Part shown: one piece after another, positions 24,685 through 34,918 of the stretch | Position numbering within the stretch: position 1 is the stretch's first letter | Layout: every line of letters starts with the position of its first letter | From: Enoplolaimus lenunculus | Lineage: Eukaryota; Nematoda; Enoplea; Enoplida; Thoracostomopsidae | Assembly (NCBI GenBank): GCA_030248215.1 | Contig: JASANG010002114.1 | Location: 32,887 to 96,886, forward strand | DNA length: 64,000 nt | Direction: 5' to 3' | The notes under the pieces: model-generated | What the model saw: only the letters and a program-made list of their open reading frames with translations | The model's database searches: none | Told to the model about the DNA's origin: nothing | Translations under genes and position numbers: made by a program

Positions 24685-25106
24685 CTGTATTGACCCGAAT
24701 AAGAGGGGGTCTCCATTTTGGATCCGAATCAATAGGAGTCCGTATCCCTAATAAGAGTCCGTAAGCGGATTGAGTCCCTAAACCCTAATTAGAGTCCATA
24801 AATGTCAATTAACCCTAATTGTAGCACATAAATGACTCCAGGACCAAATAATTTGAGTTCGAAACTTTAAAGCCTACTTAAATTTTGAAAGTACATTACT
24901 AAGTATAACCTTGCATTATCGCTCAAGCTTTTATTACAAGATAAATAAACGTTTAATTCAACGGATAGTTGCAATACCGAATATACAGGAACGAATGGCG
25001 GCGGAGCGTGGGTTAAAAAGAAATAATAGTCCGTAACCGAATAACAAGGGAGGGAACCGTCTGTAGAAGCCAAATAAATATCAGTCCCCAATTCGGGTCA
25101 CTACAG
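24685..25106. mobile_element. CTGTATTGACCCGAATAAG family TIR element
   Basis: A 422-bp element with inverted ends CTGTATTGACCCGAATAAG and a right end reading ATTCGGGTCACTACAG. It is flanked by TA on both sides, suggesting a Tc1/mariner-type MITE. A partial left end of the same family (24591-24684) abuts it. Another copy is at 37755-38157. Confidence 0.75.
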
Positions 25107-25170
25107 TAGTACATTGAGCAGCATTAATGATTTCATTCCAACTACGCAGATATGTAGTTTGTTCGCATAT

Positions 25171-25256
25171 AAGGGATGCGCTATACTTTTGTTAACGTCC
25201 GGCGCCGTCCGCGAGTCCTCCGGCCCAACCCTCAACAGAAGTATAGCGCAACCCTT
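25171..25256. mobile_element. 86-bp TIR element (AAGGGATGCGCTATACTT)
   Basis: A very short element whose ends AAGGGATGCGCTATACTT and AAGTATAGCGCAACCCTT are near-perfect inverted repeats around a CCGGCGCCGTCCG core. It is the minimal form of the family seen at 4743-4953 and 33190-33426. Confidence 0.65.
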
Positions 25257-25902
25257 ATGCGCGTACAGGCCCGCGTAGCCAGCTCAACTTGCTAGGGGGG
25301 CCGGCCGTGAATTTTTCGGTGGCATGTACTTTTCATTTTTCGGTTCCGCTTCCGGTAATTTTTTCAAATTCCGGTTCTGGCAAATTGTAATTCCCCCTGG
25401 CCAGCCCTTGGCTACGGGCACGTATGCGTATAACATAAACTACATATCTACGTAGTTGGCATGATTTCCATAATGTTTCTCAATGTACTACAATTACAGT
25501 GTACGATGCACAGGTCTTCGATGGTGTGTTCGTTTGTTAAAATTACACACATATTTCCGCATATCAATGTCCGGAGCCGTTCGTCACTATACGGTATCAT
25601 ACGTGTGTAATTTGCGTACAAGTCACGGTTACGGACACAACCGAACAGTGACGGACGGCGCCAAACGACGAGTACAGCGGCACCCTATCTCAGATCACTT
25701 CTGTGACTGTATTACCAAATGTGTGTAGTACCTATCACCACCAGCTGGAGATAGGTCTTGGAACGTTCAAATCACTGAACGGAGAGCAGGGGAATTCATC
25801 ATAATTTTCAGGTATGCTTTACCCCATTTCAATGCAAAATTTGAGATTTACAACCGCAACTGATCGTGAGTTTGAAAACCTATTACCAACTGGTAATAGA
25901 AG

Positions 25903-26293
25903 TAAAGATGTGCCGATACCGATGCCGAATCTTATTTTGAAATTTTGCCGATGCCGATTCCAACTTTAGTAGACCATGCTTAATAAGCAAATAGAGTACT
26001 ACATTACATCATTGTATGAAGGCTTAAACCCTAACCATCACAGACGATTATAATTTTATAAAAACGGTTATTTTCAATTAATTTTTTCAAACACAAACGC
26101 AAGAGAGATAACAATTTTCCTGAGTAAACACGCTGGTGCGCGCCCAGAAATGAAACTGATAGCATTCCAACTGATTGTTATGTGCAAAAAGTATCGGCAA
26201 AGAATCGGCAGTTTTTTTGCAGTGCCGATGCCGATACTCACGAAAAGTTCCGATTATTACCGATGCGAATGCCGATTAATCGGTACATCTCTA
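25903..26293. mobile_element. GATGTGCCGAT family MITE
   Basis: A 391-bp copy beginning TAAAGATGTGCCGATACC and ending AATCGGTACATCTCTA, with an exact 8-bp duplication AATAGAAG. It closely resembles 21163-21519, including the central CAAACACAAACGCAAGAGAG segment. Confidence 0.85.
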
Positions 26294-26388
26294 AATAGAA
26301 GCTATACACATTTGGGAATATGGGCTCTAATCTAAGGGGGCCCCGCGTATATATACGTATATTATATACACATATAAAACAAACATAC

Positions 26389-26844
26389 TTCATTTTTTCC
26401 ACTGTCGATTTTACGCCGTTTAAATGCTGAATTTGGCGACGCTTTCAACTCGGTATTTGGCGTCGTTGGCGAACTGCCACCATTGCACGGGCCAATCGAC
26501 AACGGAGCACCCGGCGTCGCAGTGACCACTGCTGGCACGTATGGGACCAGTTTTAAATCGTCGCGGATTTCGTTCACATTTTCAGTTGACGAATGAGACG
26601 TTGTTGTTGTTGTTGTTGTTATTTTGGCAATCGTTTGTTGCGGTGGATCTGGCAATGCAGCACAATGAACCGGTGGACGCGGTACAATCGAACTGTCATA
26701 CTTGTTTCGGCCGTAATCTGGTCGCTGTTGTTGTTCATTGATTGTGTGCTGTTGACGGACAACAACAGCAAGCGTTGACGCAGTAGCGTGCGCTTTTCGC
26801 GAATCGAATTTGTCTTTGATCATTTGCAACGCTGCTTGCATTTC
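26389..26844 (-). CDS. Ski/Sno corepressor, exon 3
   Basis: Residues 1406-1557, with acceptor ttttcag|GAAATG and donor AATGAA|gtatgt, phase 0 at both ends, 456 bases. It starts with an amphipathic segment (EMQAALQMIKDKFDSRK) that aligns with the LDDVKEKFDYG segment directly after the SMAD4-binding domain in vertebrate SKI. This supports direct splicing from exon 2. The rest is Thr/Pro/Ser-rich and ends in a basic patch (FKRRKIDSGK) that could serve nuclear import, which is an inference. Confidence 0.85.
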
Positions 26845-27671
26845 CTGAAAATATATGAATTACGTAATATTCAATACTCCGACAGTAAAATACTTGCCCC
26901 TTCCCAAATGACTAAATTATTCGAAATGGATATATGCGTATGTATGAATGTTGTTTTTATAGTTAAAGTATATCAAGTTACAAACATGCATTGCGTACTC
27001 GCATAGGTATTTTCTTGTCGCCACCGCCTGGATATTACCTGTGTTGGTCACATTTTACAGGATAAAAGACTTATCTGACAAGTAAACGATTATGTGAGTT
27101 GCATTTGCAAACCTCATCGAATTGAAATTAAATTTGCGTCGTACATCAAGTATACAGTGCAAAACGAGAGCGTGGCGCGAAACAAAAATTTCAGCAGCAG
27201 CCAGTACTAACTATTGTTTAATTAACTATGTATATATATAGCTCGCCATGAACATTAACTTTTTCAAGGACGATTATAATATTCTTAGGCGCTGTGGTCA
27301 ACATGTTCGACCGACTTCGCTTTACCAGTGCAACTTCGCTTTTACCACGGTGTTGACTGTTGAACACGTATAATTGCAAATATTATATTCGGTTGAAGTG
27401 TCATCAGGGGCGTATACAAAGGCAGGAATAGAGCGAGTATATATATCCGATTCCAATACAACATATGTGACAAGAAAAAAGCACATTCACGGGCACTAGA
27501 ATAACCTGCTGGATTCCTAAAGTTATTAACAGTTAAAGTTAAGTTTTCCAAAATGAAATTCTTGCTACGTCCACATCCAGAGTGTCATAAATTTTCACGT
27601 GGCAAGTTTGACACAAAATCGACAAAGGAAAAAAGTAACAATATTGAAAATAGAAAACAAAAAGCACTGAC
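26845..27671. other. Intron between exons 2 and 3
   Basis: AT-rich intron sequence of 827 bases. I see no repeats with clear ends and no coding signal. Confidence 0.5.
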
Positions 27672-28637
27672 CTGATCATCTTCATACTCAGACGACAGTC
27701 GCAAATACGTCCGCCAGTGTTCCGGATCAAAACCCCAATGAACAACGTGCTTCGAACGATCCCGATGCGAATGCGATACAAACGACGCCGGTGTAAGCAG
27801 CTGAGCGCATCCAGGATCGCTGCATGTAATACACGCCGCGTCAGGCGCTGTATACTCAGTCGGGCTAAGGCTGCCTTCGCATCGACCGAAACATTCGTGA
27901 TAGACACGAAGCGGCCGCATTTGCCGTTCTTCTGTACGCCGGCGTCGTTTGAGCATTAGATGCTCATCTGTGGCAACGGTTGCCACCGGTTTCTTTGATC
28001 CATCATGATCATCCTCGTTTCGACTCTGCCGAGTAGTACCAAAGCTACATGGCGATTCTGTACAACAGTCTCGCTTTCGATCTGCACCCGGAATCATTTC
28101 GTCACTGCCTTCAACATCAACATCTTCACAATCGTCATTGAGTTTAGTGTGGCGTCGCCGAGTAGTTGTAGTAGCCTCCAAACCATTTTCGTCATCGATA
28201 TTGCCGACTGCGTCAACACAATTGCTGTCGTTGCCGTCTTGTTGCTGTCTGCTTCGATCTGCGTGCCATGCGGCGTCGCCTCCTTGCCGTCGACAGCGTT
28301 GCCTGCAACGATCATTCGCTTCAACCGTAACCGCTTTCGTATCGTTTCCAAGTCGTGTTTCGCCGTTTTTGTTGTCGACATCGTTGTCATTCAAGGTAGC
28401 ACTCGTTTTATTATTATTATTATTATTATTATTATGAGTGTTGCTGTTATAAATCACAGGTGGAGGCGACGGCGACGGCATTGGCAACAAAATATTTTCA
28501 GACGCTGACGATGGGTTGCCAACGCGTAAATAGTTGAACAGACGTTGCGCGTCGGTTTTTGTTATTAAATCGCATGAATTTGACCAAAACGGTATCACGC
28601 CAGCGATTTTGAGCAGTTCCAGTTGAATTGGCGTACA
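27672..28637 (-). CDS. Ski/Sno corepressor, exon 2 (domain end plus SMAD4-binding SAND-like domain)
   Basis: Residues 1084-1405. The acceptor is ttttacag|TGT, and the exon opens with CTPIQLELLK and CDLITKTDAQRL, the second half of the Ski/Sno/Dac domain. The ITKTDA signature separates Ski/Sno from SKOR proteins, which have ITKREA. A hydrophilic linker with Asn runs follows. Residues ~1326-1405 then match the SMAD4-binding domain: VYHECFGRCEG, CITC, SHSH and HWGFDPEHW align with SKI VYHECFGKCKG, CIQC, VHSH and HWGFDSANW. The Cys and His residues are probably the zinc ligands. The donor is GATCAG|gtcagt, phase 0, and the 966-base length keeps the frame. This is the best exon for naming the gene. 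Confidence 0.92.
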
Positions 28638-28933
28638 CTGTAAAATAAATTAAGAGCATTAATACCTAAATGTCACAGCAATTCTTACTGGTACTATAAA
28701 CAAACGACTCAGAACGCTTTCATATCTAATTGTGCAAATCTTGCAGCCACGTTGATTAGATGATTTTAAGCCGAACAATAAAAATGTGATCCGCGCTTTT
28801 AAAACTCAGTAACGCTGAAACAAATGTGTATATTCAGTATGTAATTACAATATTAATATACCGAAATAAAACTGCAAATCAACCCTGTTTGCATGGCCGT
28901 TATATTACCTTACAAAACAAAAATTCATCTTAC

Positions 28934-30911
28934 CTGCGGACAATGAATATTCATTTCTGTCACCGCGTTGCTCACTTCGTTGTCGCTATACTCGCGAAAC
29001 GCTCGCGACGCCATCAGTTGCGGGTAGCACAGTCGTCGCTCACCGCCGGCATTAAAACACGCGACTGAGCCGCCTTCAAACGTCGTTTCCACAAAATCGT
29101 TCGTCGTCGCCAAAGGCGCAGTGAACGGCTGACGCCAGTTAGGCAACATAGTTGTTGTCGATGATGATAATAATGACGTCTGATTGCGATTCGGCAACAA
29201 CGTAGACGGAGGTGGCAACTGTACTGGAATATTGGTTGCTCCAGTTGCACCAAATGGCTGCCGTACTAACGGTGGAGTCCTAGGCGGCAGCACCGACTTA
29301 TTAGCATCAATTACTTTGCTCGGATTACAACTGGATGTAGTTATGAATTGTTGTTGTTGTTGTTGTTGTTGCTCTTGTTGTTGTTGTTGTTGTTGCACTT
29401 GTTGTTGTTGTTGTGGTTGTTGTTGTGCACGCGCCTGTGCAGAGTCGCGTAATCCGGCTAATGCGAATGAAGTTTGCTCGTTTGTCGTTCTCAAATTTGT
29501 GGTCGCGCACGAACTGATAATTAGACCACTAGTGTCGATTGTTTTGTACGACGACTGCGATGATATCTGCTGTTGTTGTTGCTGCTGAAACGGTAGTCGA
29601 GCTGTAGGCAACAACGGCTGTTGGCCCGACAAATCACCTGCTCCATTTAGATGAACACCTTGTTTCAGCTGTTGTTGTTGTTGTTGATGATGATGATGCA
29701 GTTGAGGCATTGCAGCGGCTGCATTAATCAAATTCAGCAATGGCATCGAATATTCTGCCCCGGGCACAAGTCCACCAAGCGGTGGCGGGGGAAGCATAGT
29801 TGAAGTTCCACTTGATGGCGGGCTCACCCTACTCATGCTCGCGAGTGGTTGAACGCGAGGTGTCGCAGCAGCCGCTGCGGCAGCCAACGTTCTAAGCGTT
29901 TCCCACAATGCGCTAGTTGGTGAACCAAGGGAATTGCTAGGAGCGCCACTGGCTTGATTTACCATCAGTTGGTGTGATCTGCTTCCGAGTCCCTCTGTGC
30001 CCAGTCGAGCTTGATCCGTCATTTGTTGTGATGCCATTTGCTGCAGCGACTGCTGCTGTTGTTGCGATGCGTGTGATCTATGTAGTAACGGATTTCCACC
30101 AAGAGACGAAAAATCAAAGCCAACAGACACAGGAATACGTGGTGTTGAATTCGTCGCGACATTTGGTGAATAATAAATGTTAGTGCTTGCGTTCACTGAT
30201 GATGTATTTGTCGGCTGTTCAAAGCCTACGCTACGCCCATTGCTACAAATTGACACCTGTGCCGCGTCTGGTCCTGACGATGTTGCCGCCATGACCGTAC
30301 CCGACTTGCTTCCGCTTAGCGCAATATTTCCACTACCGCTACTCGAATTGCTGCTACAGCTCCGTCGCCCTTGCATCGACATAGTGGCCATACTACTCGG
30401 TCCACTACTACTACTACCGTAGCTGTTCCCCATAAACGACTCTGAACGTCTTTGTCGTCCAGCAGATGCTCGGCGACGATTTTGCATGTAGTACATCGCG
30501 GTTGACTTGCTACTGACGACTTTATTGTTGCCACTGCTGTTGATCATTTCATCACCCATTGCAGTTGGTGGTACGTTTGATGTAGCGTCATGGCTAATAC
30601 GTCCTGGCGATGCGAACTCTACATTAATTCCTGTCCCTATGCCGTCCGGTTGCATTCGATTGCGTTGTGCTTGTTGCTGTAGTGCCTGTTGTTGTTCGTG
30701 GTGGTGGTGGTGGTGGTGGTGTTGTTGTTGTTGTTGTTGTTGTTGTTGCTGTTGTTGACGGTGATGCTGTTGTATCTGCTGAATGCTTGCGCGTAAATGA
30801 TCTGCCCTATTTGGCAGTAGCGCCGTTGTTGCGCTCGGAAGACTACCGTTTCCAGCGACAGTTTCTTCCAACAGACTGGTCAACAAAAGCCCAAGTTGCT
30901 CTGTCGAGGTG

Positions 30912-30976
<65 letters not shown>

Positions 30977-32182
30977 GTTTTTGTCTGCTAATGCGAAACG
31001 CGACGCTTCCCTACGTGTAGGTGGCGTCTGAAACGAATGGACTGATAGCCTGGAAGAGTTTTGGTGCCCAAACGCGGGTGACGACATTACTCCGCTACTA
31101 ATCGATGCGCTAGGCGCGGGTACTTGAGCAGGAGGGGCAAGTAACGCAGGGGGCAATGTTTGCGGGCTGATACGCTTGTCGGATGTTACTGCTGCAACAC
31201 TAAGCGTAGAACCGTTAGCCGTGTTTGCTGTAGCTGCCGCTGCAGCCAGATTAGCTCCCAACTGTGATATTAACCACTCGGATAAATTATTTGCGCTTAG
31301 CGATGAACCAATTGATTTCGCTGATGATGCAGGTACAAGTTTTGACTGAAACTGATGCGACTGTTCTTGTATGGGATGCCGCCAATTCAACGTCGCCGTT
31401 GCATTAGCTGTCAAATTATCGCTACCGGAAACTGATGCTATATTGCTTATCAGTCGGTTGTTGTTGTTGTTGTTGCTCGCTATTGTCACATTGCTTGGAT
31501 CGCGATCACTATCGCCTGTACTACAATATTCTGTTGCTTTCACGTTACGACTGTTGTTGCCGATGGTATTATTACTGATGCCATCACGATTATTAATCGC
31601 AACTGCTGACAATTTTGCAAATAATGACTTTAGCGTCCCAGGTAGATTTGGCGGTGACAACAGTGTGTCCGCATTGCCGTCAGATATTGCAGCTCCAAAA
31701 CTGTTGCGACGACCGACGCTACTATTAGTACTGCTATCAAATGCCGCTGGGCCTGTGTTCGATTTGGGGCCAGTGTCGTTGGGGCAACAATGCGATCCAA
31801 TCGTGTAGTTTGGAAACGGAGGTCGCAGCTGGCCAGCTCCAAGAAACGCCGCGTCTGACGGCAACGGAGGCGGTTCTGGCTGTGGTGGGGGCGGCGATAT
31901 TGCCGATGTTTCCAGCGGGTGCGTTTGACGCGACGTTGATTGATGATGCAACCATGATTGTTGCACCTTGCTGTTGCTGGTGTTATTATCGTTGTCTGGT
32001 GCATTTCTGCTGCCATTACCGGCTACACTATTGTCTTTATCGGTTACGAATACTTGTTCATGGTACCTGTTCACCAACGTTTTCGTCATTTCGTTTTCTG
32101 TCGACAATAGTGTTGTGCCTGGTGGACCACCACCGCCACCGCATGTCACTTCACCCAGTTGTCGACGCTCAGATTCGAGCAT
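28934..32182 (-). CDS. Ski/Sno corepressor, exon 1 (N-terminal 1083 aa)
   Basis: This first coding exon of a Ski/Sno family protein encodes residues 1-1083. The family represses TGF-beta/BMP targets in the nucleus by binding SMADs and recruiting corepressors. The ATG at 32182 follows an in-frame TAG 30 bases upstream and has A at -3. Most of the exon is low complexity: an early Gly/Pro-rich stretch, a run of about 20 Asn near residues 403-423, Gln/His runs near 470-492, and many further Gln blocks. The last ~50 residues (from about 1032) are the first half of the Ski/Sno/Dac homology domain, with motif GGERRLCYPQ matching GGEKRLCLPQ of SKI/SnoN, ending NIHCPQ. The exon ends at CAG|gtaaga in phase 0. 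Human SKI has only ~90 residues before this domain, so the N-terminal extension is extreme. Domain identity is firm; that residues 1-1030 belong to the same protein follows from the single open frame. Confidence 0.88.
30913..30972. repeat. (ATT)n trinucleotide run encoding poly-Asn
   Basis: About 20 ATT/AAT repeats inside exon 1, read on the minus strand as an Asn run. The pure codon repetition suggests a length-variable microsatellite within the coding sequence. Confidence 0.85.
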
Positions 32183-33189
32183 ATTTTTCTTGTTGACTGT
32201 AGTAGACTACCGATCAATATTATTGTTCACACGATTTCTCAACCAATTTCAACGCCCAAAAATTCCACAATTCAAGCATATACCAGTTGAAATAAGCATT
32301 GAATTCTGGCCAATGTGGTCAAAATTTTTAAACTGTATATACAGTAGCAGTAGTTGACCAACAACAAACAAACTGTAACACGCAATATATATAGAACAAC
32401 CGTGCGATTACATCACAGAACCCATTATCATTATACGATGAATAGCAAGACTTCTGAAGTCGCAGACAAAAAACAATGCCGGATGTAGGTATATTATTTC
32501 TTGAAATTCAGACTTCCGTAAACGATTTGCTAATCTGTTCAACACAATTGTTTATAGTTTATAACTCTGGTTAACTACAAAATCTAATATAACATTCGTA
32601 AATCAGCAGTTATTTACGTATTGACTGTTTTGCAATAGATTATCGAAATATTATATACGTGTGTACCGATTACAAATAGAACAACTACTAATTGCACTGT
32701 ACATTGGCTTCTGAAACAATACATATATATGTACAAGGATGTTTCAGGAACACAAATTTGTGCCGTTGTTGATTTTGTGACAAAATACTGTCACACAAAC
32801 CTATTGTCATCAAACCACAATTTGGTAAAAGCAGTTTCAACAGTTTGCAGATTCAAGGAGGCCATCCAACACAGGACATGATCCCGAACAGGAATCATCG
32901 GCCCGACAACCTGTTGAACCACCATCTCATCAACCCGATATATCTAAGCCTAGGCGACGAGTTGTTAAGCCGACGAGTTGTTAAGCCAACGAGTCGTCGG
33001 GCGACGAATTGTCAAGATACTCCGACCAGAGCCTACATGAACACGAGACGCTATCAAACTTCAAATGTAAACATGATTACCGAATGCAGGTGGTAAAAAT
33101 CACGCATGGCTCATACTAAGGGCCGGAGCAGCCACACCCATTCCCCCATTTGGGGAGGGCCCCACCCCTAAAGAGGCCCCCACACTAGC
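32183..33189. other. 5' flank of the Ski/Sno gene
   Basis: Presumed 5' UTR and promoter region. A TATATATA stretch lies about 200 bases upstream of the ATG on the minus strand, but it cannot be called a promoter from sequence alone. A short GACGAGTTGTTAAGC direct repeat occurs near 32960. Confidence 0.3.
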
Positions 33190-33426
33190 CGGGTGACGGA
33201 CGGCGCCGTACGGGTGACGGACGATGCCGTACGGGTGACGGACGGCGCCGTACGGGTGACGGACGGCGCCGTACGGGTGACGGACGGCGCCGTACGGGTG
33301 ACGGACGGCGCCGTACGGGTGACGGACGGCGCCGTACGGGTGACGGACGGCGCCGTACGGGTGACGGACGGCGCCGTACGGGTGACGGACGGCGCCGAAC
33401 GTCAACCAAAGTATAGCGCAACCCTA
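33190..33426. repeat. 21-bp minisatellite ending in a MITE terminus
   Basis: Ten nearly identical copies of CGGGTGACGGACGGCGCCGTA are followed at 33405-33426 by AAAGTATAGCGCAACCCTA, the right end of the family seen at 4743-4953 and 25171-25256. The unit equals that family's internal sequence. Because 21 is a multiple of 3, all frames stay open for ~90 codons, which explains the RVTDGAV-repeat frames. Confidence 0.85.
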
Positions 33427-34875
33427 AGTCTATGTGCACTCCCGTGTCCCCAAAATTACGGCAAGCAAATATAATATCTCCCCTATCCATTTCCTTTCCT
33501 TGTTGTACAATAACACATAAAAACTGAACATTCACATAGCTCGCTACAAACACATAAACACGCTAATTTTACGACGCCGACCGACACAAACTGAGACGAG
33601 ACAGTGTTGTGTATTGTGTACTACATTACAATATACACACATAAACAGCCAGTCAATCGAATACAACTGAAATAATACAAAAAACACAAATATAATACTG
33701 CACTGGTAAATAATAACCATACACATATGAACATAAAAACATACACTAAAGCTCAGCGGCGTACTGAAAATATTATCCATGGAGGGGTCAAGACAAGACT
33801 CCCTGGATTTCCAGTGCCGGAGCAGGCATAGGTTGGGGCTCCCGCAAACTCGAGGGTAAAGACCCCCAAACTCACGACGCGACCTAGAAGTTAGACGCCT
33901 TTTAATTCTAGGGCGGTGTTTGTTAACCGGTAATCGTCGGGGTACCTTTAAAGGTGGGCTTCCTTCCCCCTCAGTGAAGCATTATTTAACGAGTTGCCAA
34001 ATTTTGAGTAGCGTCGTTTTCCGATACCGGTGCCCTTCAATCCAAACTCCACGGTACACCCCGGTGACACAGCTCGAGCTGCCCATACATACGACTAAAT
34101 TCAACGAAAAAAGTTCATGATCAATGTGACTTGACTACTCTATACGTACACGAACAGTTTTTGTTTTCTCGGCGGAGGCAGTAAAACAAATACAGACAGT
34201 CTAAGAAGTATGTATATGTGAATATGCGTACCACGGGCGACGCCAGAACTTCGAAGCAGAACAAAATAACCTCAACTGCACCAATTTTCTACCTCCAGCA
34301 TAACGAAAGTTGCATATGTACTGAAATCTGTCGAAAGCACTTTTACGTATATATCTTGTCTCATTCATTTCGGCAGCCAACATATATACCCTTTATTCTT
34401 CTGTATGTACGCACCCCAGTAGCGTATGCATTTTTAGTATTAAAGCGAAAGATGAAAGTTTAACCTTTGATTTGAGATAAGTTCGTTCATCAGGGAACTG
34501 GCGTTATCTGCTGACAGTGTGTGTGTGCATTCCGATAAAGCTGGCCCTGCGAGACGATTACATTTGTTCAGTATAGGTATACATTAGCTCTTGCCATGCT
34601 TTCAGTCCTTGGAAGGAATAACAAAAGAAATTTTTGTGTTCTCTAGAATCACGAAACTTGCTCTACAGCCTACTAAAGTGTATTTGTGTTTTTTCTTGCG
34701 AATCCGGAAATTTCTGGAGGGTAGCCCCCTATATTCCTCATTTGCATATACCTCTGGCATTATCGAACGGCAGAGGTACCGTCAAAATATACCCAAGTAA
34801 GTCATCAATAGCCTCAGCATGTTGAAGGCTAAAATAACAATAATAATAATCATAATAATAATAATAATAATAAAC

Positions 34876-34918
<43 letters not shown>

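Larger units (their letters stand above)
23076..26388. other. Intron between exons 3 and 4
   Basis: A 3.3-kb intron with no coding signal. It contains the TA-flanked element at 24685-25106 plus a partial copy at 24591-24684, a small TIR element at 25171-25256, a nested CAGGCCCG / CCGGTT composite at 25268-25425, and the MITE at 25903-26293. Confidence 0.5.

Noticed and set aside
33100-33553. Frames with RVTDGAV, HPYGAVR and RRRPSPV repeats
   Set aside because: They are translations of the 21-bp minisatellite in its six frames, with no non-repeat coding sequence.
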